A stretch of DNA of 64,000 bases, from contig NZ_CP066779.1 of the NCBI RefSeq assembly GCF_016598535.1, positions 62,001 to 126,000 on the forward strand, written 5' to 3'. The notes under the pieces are model-generated. The model searched no databases, was not told the origin of the DNA, and saw only the letters and a program-made list of their open reading frames with translations. Below, piece after piece: positions 35,046 through 43,201 of this stretch. Made by a program: the position numbers and the translations under genes. The first letter of the stretch is position 1, and every line of letters starts with the position of its first letter. This stretch comes from Rhodococcus sp. P-2 (GTDB lineage: Bacteria; Actinomycetota; Actinomycetes; Mycobacteriales; Mycobacteriaceae).

Positions 35046-37030
35046 TCGTAACCGCGACGCGTGGCGCCTGCGGTCTTCTCGATGTCGAGCGGCTTCGCCT
35101 TGGCCGACGAACTCAGCTGCCACGGAACGCTTGTCACCATCACGCCGGGCTGGAAGAGCAGGCGGCTCTTGAGGCGGAGCGCACTCTGGTTGTGCAGGAT
35201 CTGCTCCCACCAGTGTCCGACAACGTACTCGGGGATGAACACGGTGACGACGTCACGCGGGGCATCGCGTCGTACACGCTTGACGTAGTCGAGAACCGGC
35301 TTGGTGATTTCGCGGTACGGCGATTCGATCACCTTGAGCGGAACCGTCACGTCGCTCTTCTCCCACTCACGCACAAGTGCACGGGTGTCTGGCTCGTCGA
35401 CGTTGACCGTGATGGCTTCGAGGGTGTCCGGTCGCGTGGCTCGCGCGTAGGCGAGAGCTCGCATGGTCGGCATGTGCAGCTTCGAGACGAGCACGATCGA
35501 GTGCGTGCGGCTGGGCAGCACACCGTCCCACTCCTGCTCCTCGAGCTCGGCCGCGACGCTGTCGTAGTGCTTGCGGATCATCTTCATCACGATGAAGATC
35601 GCGACCATCGCGACGATGGCGATCCACGCGCCGGCCGCGAACTTGGTGATCAGAACGATGATCAAGACTGTGGCGGTCATTGCCAGACCGATCGAATTGA
35701 TCACTCGCGAACGCTGCATGCGGGCGCGCTGAGACTTGTCGGTCTCGGACTTCAGATGCCGAGTCCAGTGCTTGATCATGCCGGTCTGGCTGAGCACGAA
35801 CGAGACGAAGACGCCGACGATGTACAGCTGGATGAGCTTGGTGACCTCGGCGCCGAACACCACGACGAATGCGATAGCGGCACCGGAGAGGAAGAGAATT
35901 CCGTTGCTGAACGCCAATCGGTCGCCGCGGGTGTGCAGCTGACGCGGTAGGTACCGATCCTGCGCCAGAATCGATCCGAGTACCGGGAATCCGTTGAACG
36001 CGGTGTTCGCGGCCAGAACCAAGATCAGTGCCGTGACGATTGCCATGAAGAAGAATCCGATCGGGAAACCACTGAACACGGCTTCGGCGATCTGCGCGAT
36101 CAAGGTCTTCTGGTGGTAGCCCTCCGGGGCTCCGACCAGCTGTTCCTGCGGATTGTGGGCGTAGACGATGCCGATCTTCTGAGCCAGGATGATGATGCCC
36201 ATCAGCAGGACGATGGCGATCGACCCGAGCAGCAGCAAGGTCGTGGCGGCGTTGCGCGACTTCGGCTTCTGGAACGCCGGTACGCCGTTGCTGATGGCCT
36301 CGACGCCGGTCAGGGCGGCGCAGCCCGAGGAAAATGCGCGAGCTATCAGGAACGCGAAGGCAATTCCGTACAGATGCGAGTCTTCGGCGTTCAGCGTGAA
36401 CGACGACGATTCCGCGTGCACGTCCTCACCCAGGACGTAGATCCGGAAGAATCCCCACCCGAGCATCAGGAACATACCGACGATGAACGCGTATGTCGGA
36501 ATCGCGAACGCCGTGCCGGATTCACGGATACCGCGAAGGTTGACCGCGGTCAACAACACGATCGCGGCGACCGCGAACAGCACCTTGTGCTGCGCGACGA
36601 ACGGTAGAGCCGAACCGATGTTCGACGCCGCCGACGATATCGACACCGCGACCGTCAGCACGTAGTCGACCATCAGCGCACTACCGACGGTCAGACCGGC
36701 GGTCGGGCCCAGGTTGACCGTTGCGACCTCGTAGTCGCCGCCACCGGACGGGTAGGCGTGGACGTTCTGGCGGTAACTCGCCACCACCACAGCCATGACG
36801 ATGGCTACGGACAATCCGATCCAGGGCGTGTACGCGTACGCGGAAATACCCGCGACGGAGAGAACCAGGAAGATTTCTTCGGGGGCGTACGCGACGGATG
36901 ACATCGCGTCGGACGCGAAGACCGGTAGTGCAATTCGCTTGGGTAGCAGCGTGTGCCCGAGTTTGTCGCTTCGGAACGGCCGACCGAGCAGGAGCCGCTT
37001 GGTAGCGGTCGAGAGCTTAGACACGTGCAA
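35030..37030 (-). CDS. KimA-like APC superfamily potassium permease
   Basis: 666 residues: about 12 helices, then a cytoplasmic C-terminal domain of ~150 residues. Motifs agree with what I remember of Bacillus KimA (YdaO), a K+/H+ symporter: FASDAMSSVAYAPEE, SYRQNVHAYPSGGGDY, VDYVLTVAVSIS, NLRGIRESG, AFSSGCAALTGVEAISN, LVLAANTAFNGFPV, RGDRLAFSNG, LSQTGM and ILHNQSALRLKSRLLF. General databases would call it an amino acid permease (Rv2690c position). It is divergent from ceoB, whose RCK-type product is a potassium-uptake regulator, which supports potassium over amino acids. Confidence 0.85.
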   Translation of the reverse strand: MHVSKLSTATKRLLLGRPFRSDKLGHTLLPKRIALPVFASDAMSSVAYAPEEIFLVLSVAGISAYAYTPWIGLSVAIVMAVVVASYRQNVHAYPSGGGDYEVATVNLGPTAGLTVGSALMVDYVLTVAVSISSAASNIGSALPFVAQHKVLFAVAAIVLLTAVNLRGIRESGTAFAIPTYAFIVGMFLMLGWGFFRIYVLGEDVHAESSSFTLNAEDSHLYGIAFAFLIARAFSSGCAALTGVEAISNGVPAFQKPKSRNAATTLLLLGSIAIVLLMGIIILAQKIGIVYAHNPQEQLVGAPEGYHQKTLIAQIAEAVFSGFPIGFFFMAIVTALILVLAANTAFNGFPVLGSILAQDRYLPRQLHTRGDRLAFSNGILFLSGAAIAFVVVFGAEVTKLIQLYIVGVFVSFVLSQTGMIKHWTRHLKSETDKSQRARMQRSRVINSIGLAMTATVLIIVLITKFAAGAWIAIVAMVAIFIVMKMIRKHYDSVAAELEEQEWDGVLPSRTHSIVLVSKLHMPTMRALAYARATRPDTLEAITVNVDEPDTRALVREWEKSDVTVPLKVIESPYREITKPVLDYVKRVRRDAPRDVVTVFIPEYVVGHWWEQILHNQSALRLKSRLLFQPGVMVTSVPWQLSSSAKAKPLDIEKTAGATRRGYDTGEK

Positions 37031-37195
37031 AGCGTAAGCCGTCTCGCCCGATTCGGAGTCATCAGCGCCCCAACTTCACCTTTTGTCGTGACAACCGGCA
37101 CGCAGGCGACCGTTGTACTTGCTCTTCCCGTGAGGGGCTGTACCGTTCGATTCGGCGTGCAATCGCGCCATGAGGGTCCATGAACGGAGTAGGGC

Positions 37196-37861
37196 GTGTA
37201 TGTCGTCATCATGGGGTGCGGTCGGGTGGGTTCGTCCCTCGCCGCATCTCTGACCAGGATCGGACACGAGGTCGCCGTCATCGACCGCGATCAGAGTGCG
37301 TTTCTGCGTCTCGATCTCGACTTCCCGGGAACCAAGGTTCTGGGAATGGGGTTCGACCGTGACGTGCTGGTCCGGGCAGGCATCGAGCGCGCGGACGCCT
37401 TTGCCGCGGTGTCCTCGGGAGACAATTCCAACATCATCGCAGCACGCGTCGCGCGCGAGACTTTCGGCGTCGAGCGCGTCGTCGCACGTATCTACGACGC
37501 CAAGCGTGCCGCCGTCTACGAGCGGCTCGGCATTCCCACGGTCGCCACCGTGCCGTGGTCGACGGATCGTTTCCTGCACACGCTGACCAAGGAAAGTCAG
37601 ACTGCGAAGTGGCGCGATCCTTCGGGCACCGTTGCCATCACCGAACTTGCCCTGCACGAGGATTGGGCCGGAAAGCCGATCTCCCTCCTCGAGAGCGCGA
37701 CCAGTTCGCGAGTCGCCTTCGTCATCCGCTTCGGGACCGGCGTTCTCCCCGATCGCAAGACCGTCATCCAAGCCGACGACCAGGTCTACATCGCGGCCGT
37801 ATCGGGAACCGTCGCCGAGGCTGTCGCGCTCGCCGGCAACCCGCCGCCGAGCGACGACTGA
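37196..37861 (+). CDS. ceoB: TrkA/RCK potassium uptake protein CeoB
   Basis: 221 residues. The RCK_N Rossmann domain starts at once, VYVVIMGCGRVGSSLAASLTRIGHEVAVIDRD (GxGxxG nucleotide site), and RCK_C follows from about residue 140. It binds NAD(H)/ATP-type nucleotides and gates a K+ transporter at the inner membrane face. It starts at GTG. Divergent from the KimA-like permease (165-base gap) and followed by a small coupled ORF and ceoC, as in Rv2691-Rv2692. Confidence 0.92.
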   Translation: MYVVIMGCGRVGSSLAASLTRIGHEVAVIDRDQSAFLRLDLDFPGTKVLGMGFDRDVLVRAGIERADAFAAVSSGDNSNIIAARVARETFGVERVVARIYDAKRAAVYERLGIPTVATVPWSTDRFLHTLTKESQTAKWRDPSGTVAITELALHEDWAGKPISLLESATSSRVAFVIRFGTGVLPDRKTVIQADDQVYIAAVSGTVAEAVALAGNPPPSDD

Positions 37862-37866
37862 GGAGG
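37861..37866 (+). promoter_or_regulatory. Strong ribosome binding site AGGAGG for the small ORF
   Basis: AGGAGG starts on the last base of the ceoB stop and is six bases from ATG 37873. This perfect Shine-Dalgarno argues that the short ORF, not ceoC directly, is the first translation start after ceoB. Confidence 0.7.
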
Positions 37867-37872
37867 CCGCAG

Positions 37873-37950
37873 ATGACTGAACCGCACGCCGCCCCTCACA
37901 ACAACTCTGCGACTGTGTTGCACTACAACGTGATTGGAAGTTCTCGATGA
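37873..37950 (+). CDS. 25-residue small ORF coupled to ceoC
   Basis: An ATG with a perfect AGGAGG six bases upstream opens a 25-codon frame (MTEPHAAPHNNSATV...GSSR). Its TGA overlaps the ceoC ATG as ATGA, the usual sign of translational coupling. ceoC has no good ribosome site of its own because the upstream bases are AAGTTCTCG. The peptide has no membrane segment and three His residues. It may be a leader ORF that lets ribosomes reach ceoC, or a peptide with its own job. Not a recognised family. Confidence 0.5.
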   Translation: MTEPHAAPHNNSATVLHYNVIGSSR

Positions 37951-38609
37951 AGGTCGCCATCGCCGGAGCCGGCGCCGTAGGCCGCTCCATTGCGCGTGAG
38001 CTGATTCGAAGCTCACACGACGTCATGCTGATCGAACGCAAGCTCGATCACATCGAACCGGAGTCGGTGCCCGAGGCGAAGTGGGTACATGCGGACGCCT
38101 GCGAACTCAGCCGACTCGAGGACGCGTCGATGGAGTCGTACGAGGTCGTGATCGCCGCGACCGGAGACGACAAGGCCAACCTGGTTCTCAGCCTGCTCGC
38201 GAAAACCGAGTTCGGAGTTCGCCGAGTTGTCGCCCGCGTCAACGATCCCCGCAACGAATGGCTCTTCGACGAGTCGTGGGGCGTCGACGTCGCCGTCTCG
38301 ACACCACGGATGCTCGCTTCGCTCGTCGAAGAAGCCGTCTCCGTCGGTGACCTGGTCAAACTGATGACGCTGCGGCAAGGACAGGCCAACCTCGTCGAGA
38401 TCACGTTGCCCGACAACACACCGCTCGCCGGCAAGGCCGTCAAGAAACTCGAACTGCCGCGAGATTGCGCACTGGTCACCATTCTGCGTGGCGGACGCGT
38501 GATCGTCCCGCAGATGGACGATCCCATCGAAGGCGGGGACGAACTGCTCTTCGTTGCGGCCGTCGACGCCGAGGATCAGTTGCGCGTAGCACTCCGTCTC
38601 GAAAACTGA
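37947..38609 (+). CDS. ceoC: TrkA/RCK potassium uptake protein CeoC
   Basis: 220 residues with RCK_N MKVAIAGAGAVGRSIARELIRSSHDVMLIER at the start and an RCK_C domain carrying DNTPLAGKAVKKLELPRDCALVTILRGGRVIVP near 150-183. It probably forms a hetero-oligomeric gating ring with CeoB. Translation is coupled to the small ORF through the ATGA overlap at 37947-37950. No TrkH/TrkG channel gene is nearby, so the membrane partner may be the KimA-like permease or a gene elsewhere. Confidence 0.92.
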   Translation: MKVAIAGAGAVGRSIARELIRSSHDVMLIERKLDHIEPESVPEAKWVHADACELSRLEDASMESYEVVIAATGDDKANLVLSLLAKTEFGVRRVVARVNDPRNEWLFDESWGVDVAVSTPRMLASLVEEAVSVGDLVKLMTLRQGQANLVEITLPDNTPLAGKAVKKLELPRDCALVTILRGGRVIVPQMDDPIEGGDELLFVAAVDAEDQLRVALRLEN

Positions 38610-38639
38610 CACGAGCACACCGACACGAAAGGGAAACTC

Positions 38640-38933
38640 ATGGCACAGGCACCCGAAAACACCGTAGTCACCGACAATCCAAGCCAGAGCCGGTACGAGA
38701 TCCATGCTGACGGCGACCTCGCCGGCATCGAGGACTACACCACGTCCGGTGACGTCGTCTCGTTCAACCACACCGAGATCTACCCGGCCTTCGAAGGTTT
38801 CGGGTTGGCCGGGGTTCTCGTCCGCCAAGCCTTGGACGACCTACGCGCGCGCGGCCTCAAGGTTCACCCGGTCTGCCCGTACGTCGTGAAGTTTCTCGAC
38901 AAGCACCCCGAGTACCAGGACCTGATCAGCTGA
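38640..38933 (+). CDS. Small GNAT-like N-acetyltransferase (YjdJ/Gcn5-like)
   Basis: 97 residues: a minimal GNAT of the YjdJ type. NPSQSRYEIHADGDLAGIEDYTTSGDVVSFNHTEIYPAFEGFGLAGVLVRQALDDLRARGLKVHPVCPYVVKFLDKHPEY holds the acetyl-CoA loop (FEGFGLAGVLV) and the CPYVVKFLDKHPEY ending that defines the family. AAAGGGAAA precedes the ATG. These small acetyltransferases have no well-defined substrate. Convergent with the DUF3159 gene, overlapping it by eight bases. Confidence 0.88.
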   Translation: MAQAPENTVVTDNPSQSRYEIHADGDLAGIEDYTTSGDVVSFNHTEIYPAFEGFGLAGVLVRQALDDLRARGLKVHPVCPYVVKFLDKHPEYQDLIS

Positions 38934-39639
38934 GATCGCGGTCTTCGCGCGGCTTCGTCGGATTCACCGAGCCCACCTCTTCGGACCCTTCGTCCGTTGT
39001 GGTGGGCTCGCTGCCTTCGGGCCCCACAACAGGTTCCGGCTCGACGATGCGATCGGCCTTACGCACCGCCCAGACCGTCACGAGCAGCACCAAACCGGTC
39101 AGTGGCCACCCCATGCCGATGCGGGCGACTGCGAGCCATCCGGTGTGGTCGGTGTCGTAGAGCTGTGACTGAACGAGATACCGCGCGCCGAAGACCAGCG
39201 CCCACGCCGCCGTCGCGATGTCGTAGAGCCGGACGGCGGAGCTGTGCTTACGCCAGAGATTGCCGTGCCCGTTGAGATAGCCCCAGATGATTCCGACGAG
39301 TGGCCAGCGCACGAGGATGGAAATCAGGAAGACCGCACCATAGGCGAGGCTCGTGTAGATACCGAAGAGGAAATATCCTTTGGCATCGCCGGTGCGATAG
39401 GCGATGAACGCGGAAACTCCGACTCCGAGAAACCCGGAAATAGCGGGTTGGAGGGAATCCTTGCGAAAGAGGCGCCAGGCCGCGATAGCGACAGCGACGC
39501 CCAATGCGGCCCAGATTGCCGCAGTGAGGTTCCAGATGCTGTTGACCGGGACAAAAATCAGAATCGGCAAAGACGAATAGATCAGACCACTCAGCCCGCC
39601 GAGTTGGTCTATTACCGATCGCTGTTGTGTTTCAGTCAC
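38926..39639 (-). CDS. DUF3159 integral membrane protein
   Basis: 237 residues with about six hydrophobic helices and a charged, Glu-rich C-terminal tail from about residue 205. SLPILIFVPVNSIWNLTAAIWAALGVAVAIAAWRLF and FLFGIYTSLAYGAVFLISILVRWPLVGIIWGYL are the family blocks. It belongs to the DUF3159 family of actinobacteria (position of Rv2693c). Function unknown. It overlaps the tail of the small GNAT gene on the opposite strand by eight bases. Confidence 0.88.
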   Translation of the reverse strand: MTETQQRSVIDQLGGLSGLIYSSLPILIFVPVNSIWNLTAAIWAALGVAVAIAAWRLFRKDSLQPAISGFLGVGVSAFIAYRTGDAKGYFLFGIYTSLAYGAVFLISILVRWPLVGIIWGYLNGHGNLWRKHSSAVRLYDIATAAWALVFGARYLVQSQLYDTDHTGWLAVARIGMGWPLTGLVLLVTVWAVRKADRIVEPEPVVGPEGSEPTTTDEGSEEVGSVNPTKPREDRDLS

Positions 39640-39691
39640 CTGTCGAGGGTGCCACAGTCACCGAGTTGCACGGTAAATGCGGGAAACGCGC

Positions 39692-40066
39692 CTATTCGCC
39701 GCGCAGTTCGTAGTAAGGGTTGAAGATCGCCTTGCGACCGTCACGCTCGCCCACACGACCGCGGATCAGCAGGGTCTTACCGGTCTCGATACCCGGGATC
39801 CGGCGACGCCCGATCCAGACGAGATTGATCACCTCGGTGCCGTCGAAGAACTCGGCCTCGATACTGGCATTGCCCGACTTGGGGCAGGCGTCGACGCTGC
39901 GGAGTCGGCCCACCATCGTGACCTCTTCACCGCGACGACAATCGCACGCCTTCTGACCTCCGGAAGCCTTGTTGGACTCGGCCATTTCCTGGGCGTCCAA
40001 CTGGTCGACGTCCTCGGTCAGACGCTGGGTCAGTCGACGAAAATATCCTGCGGCGGCGGGTGCCAT
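39692..40066 (-). CDS. OB-fold nucleic acid-binding protein
   Basis: 124 residues from ATG 40066 (MAPAAAGYFRRLTQRL); the frame is open to 40201, but the first 45 residues lie in the intergenic region. The OB fold holds RGEEVTMVGRLRSVDACPKSGNASIEAEFFDGTEVINLVWIGRRRIPGIETGKTLLIRGRVG, like a tRNA_anti domain. Such short proteins have no established role; single-stranded nucleic acid binding is probable. Corresponds to Rv2694c in size and place. Confidence 0.88.
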   Translation of the reverse strand: MAPAAAGYFRRLTQRLTEDVDQLDAQEMAESNKASGGQKACDCRRGEEVTMVGRLRSVDACPKSGNASIEAEFFDGTEVINLVWIGRRRIPGIETGKTLLIRGRVGERDGRKAIFNPYYELRGE

Positions 40067-40204
40067 TGCGCGCTCCTGCGAACATGTGTGACGCAAGGGT
40101 CTCGCGTCACGTGAAGGGCTGTGTGATCGCCACTGTAGACCCATTACGAGCGTGTAACCACACCGGTCAGTCCGCGTCTCGGGGGCACCGGGCAAGATCA
40201 AAAG

Positions 40205-40930
40205 ATGCAGAACTCAGAATCGGCGACCGTTGCCGTCGTTCTCCCAGGTACAGGCTCTGACGCCCACTTCGCGGACCGTGCATTCCGGGCGCCGCTGGCG
40301 GCTCTGGGTGTGCGCATCGTCGCAATTGAACCGGACCCTCGGCGTGTCGTGGACGGCTACCTGGACGCGATGAACAGCGCCGCGGACACGTACGGCCGAA
40401 TCATCGTCGGAGGGGTCTCGATCGGGGCGGCCGTTGCGCTCCAGTGGGCAGCCGCGAACCCCGATCGAACCGCGAGCGTGTTGGCAGCGCTTCCGGCCTG
40501 GATCGGGTCGGCGGACGACGCACCCGCTGCGGCGAGCGCGAAGTTCACCGCAGGGCAACTGCGCTCCGAAGGTTTGGAGGCGGTGATCGCGGCAATGCTC
40601 GCGTCGAGTCCGGCATGGCTCGGAGCCGAACTCGAGCGCTCCTGGCGCTCGCAGTGGCCCGATCTCCCGGCAGCACTCGACGAGGCTGCGTCGTACCACT
40701 CGCTCGGCGAGAGCGAGCTACGGGCGGTGGGTGTTCCGGTCGGCATTGCGTCGGCGGTGGACGATCCGGTTCATCCCGCGGCGGTAGCGCAAAGCTGGGC
40801 GGCGGCACTGCCCCGCGGCGCAGTCGCCACGACGACGCTCGACATGATCGGGCGCGATCCCGCTGTTCTGGGGGCCACCTGCATCAAAGCGCTCGCGGCG
40901 ATCGAATCCGATACCACCGCGAGCGCCTGA
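40205..40930 (+). CDS. Alpha/beta hydrolase-like protein
   Basis: 241 residues. The fold starts VAVVLPGTGSDAHFADRAFRAPLAALGVRIVAIEPDP, and IIVGGVSIGAAVALQWAAANPDR holds the nucleophile elbow GGVSIGA (GxSxG, Ser near residue 66). The later VGIASAVDDPVHPAAVAQSWAAALP segment carries the conserved Asp/His region of thioesterase-like hydrolases. Cytoplasmic, no signal peptide. Divergent from the OB-fold gene. Substrate unknown; same place as Rv2695. Confidence 0.82.
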   Translation: MQNSESATVAVVLPGTGSDAHFADRAFRAPLAALGVRIVAIEPDPRRVVDGYLDAMNSAADTYGRIIVGGVSIGAAVALQWAAANPDRTASVLAALPAWIGSADDAPAAASAKFTAGQLRSEGLEAVIAAMLASSPAWLGAELERSWRSQWPDLPAALDEAASYHSLGESELRAVGVPVGIASAVDDPVHPAAVAQSWAAALPRGAVATTTLDMIGRDPAVLGATCIKALAAIESDTTASA

Positions 40931-40941
40931 AGAAAACCCTG

Positions 40942-41781
40942 TTACTGACCCAATTGCTGCATGGCAGAACCGGATTCGCCGCTACGAGGCGGCGGGGTCG
41001 GTCGCGCCGGGGGTGCCGGCGGAGCGGGTGGAGCTGCCTGCTGTTGCTGCTGGGCGGCGACCTGCTGCTGCTGAGCTGCCGCCAGCTGCTGCTCGTGTGC
41101 GGCGGCCAACTGCTCGGCGAGTATCTGCGGGAGCACGACGGGCAGCGGTGTCCGCACCGGATGCGGCTCCGATCCTCGGTTGACGACGGTGTCGCGCAGG
41201 ATGTCGCGTGCGATTGCGACCAGCGGGGCGTTCGCGGCTGTGGATCCGCTCGGACCCGCGACGACGCAGCGCACCATCCATCGCGGACCGTCGACGCCGA
41301 TGAACCGCAGGTCCATATTGGCCGTCACAGCAGCCAGTTCCCGGCCCCACGGGCCGTTCTCGACGCTCACCGCGGAATTGTCGTCGCGAAGCGACTGCGC
41401 GAGCTCAGCCACGACCTCTCGCCACTGACCGGGTGATTTCGGGGCGGCGTAAGCGGCTACGGTGACGCGACCGTGCTCGGTGACCAGGTGCACGGCCTGC
41501 GGCGAACCGTTGGGCGCCATCTCGACCTGCAACTGTCCGCCGGTCGGCATCGGCACCAGAACGGACCCGAGATCCAGGCGCTGACCGTCACGGCCTGCCG
41601 TCGGATCGTCGGAATCGATCTCCGAGATGTCGTAGGGGCCTTCCGATTCGTCACCGAACTCGTCGCCGGCGGCATCGAGATCGTCTTCGACCTCGTCGAC
41701 CTCCACCGACTCGTCGTTCTCGTCACCGAAGAAGCTGGTGGGTTCCTCGTCGACGTCTGTCTTCTTCTTGCGTCCGAACAT
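40942..41781 (-). CDS. DUF3710 domain protein with Gln/Pro-rich tail
   Basis: 279 residues. Basic start MFGRKKKTDVDEEP, an acidic stretch to about residue 60, then the DUF3710 core (about 65-225: RLDLGSVLVPMPTGGQLQVEMAPNGSPQAVHLVTEHGRVTVAAYAAPKSPGQWREVVAELAQSLR). The tail (about 226-279) is a low-complexity Ala/Gln then Pro-rich stretch with QQQQVAAQQQQQ. The tail is longer than I would expect for the family. Starts three bases after the dut stop, so probably an operon dut-DUF3710. Function unknown. Confidence 0.88.
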   Translation of the reverse strand: MFGRKKKTDVDEEPTSFFGDENDESVEVDEVEDDLDAAGDEFGDESEGPYDISEIDSDDPTAGRDGQRLDLGSVLVPMPTGGQLQVEMAPNGSPQAVHLVTEHGRVTVAAYAAPKSPGQWREVVAELAQSLRDDNSAVSVENGPWGRELAAVTANMDLRFIGVDGPRWMVRCVVAGPSGSTAANAPLVAIARDILRDTVVNRGSEPHPVRTPLPVVLPQILAEQLAAAHEQQLAAAQQQQVAAQQQQQAAPPAPPAPPARPTPPPRSGESGSAMQQLGQ

Positions 41782-41784
41782 GAT

Positions 41785-42279
41785 TCAGACTCCCTCTCCG
41801 ACTACCGCGCCAGGCACATCGGTATCGAGTATCGCGTGACCGCCGCTGGAACCGTAGCCTCCGGTTCCTCTGGTCGTGTCGTCCAGCGACTCGACTTCCT
41901 CGAAAACAGGGAGTTCGACTCGTTGAACCACGAGCTGAGCGATTCGGTCACCGCGGCGGATGTCGATGGCTGTGGCCGGATCGAGATTGATCAAGCAGAC
42001 CTTGAGTTCGCCCCGGTATCCCGCGTCCACGGTTCCGGGCGCATTCACGATCGACAGTCCCGATTTGGCGGCGAGTCCGGAACGCGGATGGATCAACCCG
42101 ACGGTGCCCACCGGCAACGCGATCGCGATCCCCGTTCCGACCAGTGTTCTATGGCCGGGTTCGATGGTGACGTCGCTGGTGGAGCACAGATCCACACCCG
42201 CATCCCCGGGATGCGCACGCTGTGGAACGGGCAGGTCTGGATCCAGTCGCTTCAAGGCGATGGAGAGATGGTCGCTCAC
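41785..42279 (-). CDS. dut: Deoxyuridine 5'-triphosphate nucleotidohydrolase (dUTPase)
   Basis: 164 residues from GTG 42279 ([28 protein letters not shown]), the usual trimeric dUTPase start; the open frame runs further but is not family-like. Motifs: HPGDAGVDL (I), [28 protein letters not shown] (II-III, Ser/Asp catalytic), [11 protein letters not shown] (IV), and [12 protein letters not shown] (V, C-terminal arm). The enzyme hydrolyses dUTP to dUMP and pyrophosphate. Start codons of dut and the DUF3093 gene are only 41 bases apart, so a very short shared promoter region is needed. Confidence 0.96.
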   Translation of the reverse strand: MSDHLSIALKRLDPDLPVPQRAHPGDAGVDLCSTSDVTIEPGHRTLVGTGIAIALPVGTVGLIHPRSGLAAKSGLSIVNAPGTVDAGYRGELKVCLINLDPATAIDIRRGDRIAQLVVQRVELPVFEEVESLDDTTRGTGGYGSSGGHAILDTDVPGAVVGEGV

Positions 42280-42320
42280 GTGGGCCAAGACTACTCGTAG
42301 CGACGGACTATCCTTGACAG

Positions 42321-42818
42321 GTGCCCGAAACATCTCGACCTGACGTCGCCACCACAACGCCCCCGTCCACGACGCTGTACTCCGAGCGCCTGTGGGTGCC
42401 GATCTGGTGGTGGATCGCCGGGCTGGCCGTAGCCGGACTCCTCGCGGCCGAGGTCCACATGGGCCGCCCGGGGCTTCTCTCGTACCTGGCCTACGTCGTG
42501 CTGCTTCCCATCCCGATCTGGGCGGCATTCTGGCTCAGCCGGATGCGCGTCGAGGTGGTCAAGACAGCAGGGGTGAAAGAACTGCACGTGGGTAGAGCCC
42601 ACCTGCCGGTCGAACTGATTTCGCGGGCGGCAGCAGTGCCGGCATCCGCGAAGAGTGCGGCGATGGGGCGCCAACTCGATCCGTCGGCGTTCGTCCAACA
42701 TCGCCCCTGGGTCAAGACAATGGTGTTGATCGTTCTCGACGACCCGGAGGATCCCACGCCGTACTGGTTGGTGAGCACACGTCGTCCCGCCGATCTGCTG
42801 GCTGCGCTGGATCGCTGA
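42321..42818 (+). CDS. DUF3093 membrane protein
   Basis: 165 residues. A Thr/Pro-rich N-terminus, then two close hydrophobic helices ([21 protein letters not shown] and [20 protein letters not shown]), then a soluble domain with [37 protein letters not shown], the DUF3093 ending. An actinobacterial membrane protein without a known function (position of Rv2698). Starts at GTG. Convergent with DUF4193. Confidence 0.88.
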   Translation: MPETSRPDVATTTPPSTTLYSERLWVPIWWWIAGLAVAGLLAAEVHMGRPGLLSYLAYVVLLPIPIWAAFWLSRMRVEVVKTAGVKELHVGRAHLPVELISRAAAVPASAKSAAMGRQLDPSAFVQHRPWVKTMVLIVLDDPEDPTPYWLVSTRRPADLLAALDR

Positions 42819-42855
42819 CCAGCGCGGTCACAGCAAAGCAGTACGTCCCGACCCT

Positions 42856-42885
42856 TGGTCGACCCTCGAGCTGACGGGTCGACCA
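42856..42885. terminator. Hairpin between DUF3093 and DUF4193
   Basis: TGGTCGACCC (42856-42865) and GGGTCGACCA (42876-42885) pair over 10 bp with a ten-base loop, between two convergent genes. No U-tract. Confidence 0.6.
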
Positions 42886-42898
42886 CCGGGAAGGGAGA

Positions 42899-43201
42899 TC
42901 AGGCAGCGCAGTCCATGCACACGAGCTGTCCGTTGGCATCACTGGCCAGGCGGCTGCGGTGATGAACCAGGAAGCAGCTCGAACATGTGAACTCGTCTGC
43001 CTGCTTCGGAACCACTCGAACCGAGAGTTCCTCGCCGGAAAGGTCGGCACCCGGCAGCTCGAAGGACTCCGCGGTGTCCGTCTCGTCGATGTCGACGACG
43101 GCTGACTGCGCTTCGTTGCGTCGCGCCTTCAGCTCCTCGAGCGAGTCCTCCGAAACCTCGTCGGACTCTGTACGCCTCGGTGCGTCGTAGTCAGTTGCCA
43201 T
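42899..43201 (-). CDS. DUF4193 zinc-ribbon-like protein
   Basis: 100 residues from ATG 43201 (MATDYDAPRRTESDEVSEDSLEELKARR). Acidic, highly charged N-terminal half; the C-terminal half has a CSSCF pair and a CMDC pair, consistent with one zinc site, and ends CMDCAA. Exactly the size of the mycobacterial Rv2699c family. May be a zinc-ribbon regulator or structural protein; function unproved. The extended frame to 43315 is not used. Confidence 0.88.
   Translation of the reverse strand: MATDYDAPRRTESDEVSEDSLEELKARRNEAQSAVVDIDETDTAESFELPGADLSGEELSVRVVPKQADEFTCSSCFLVHHRSRLASDANGQLVCMDCAA

Noticed and set aside
37031..37195. c-di-AMP (ydaO/kimA-type) riboswitch before the KimA-like gene
   Set aside because: Looked for because Bacillus kimA has one; the 165 bases show no recognisable conserved core, so not claimed.
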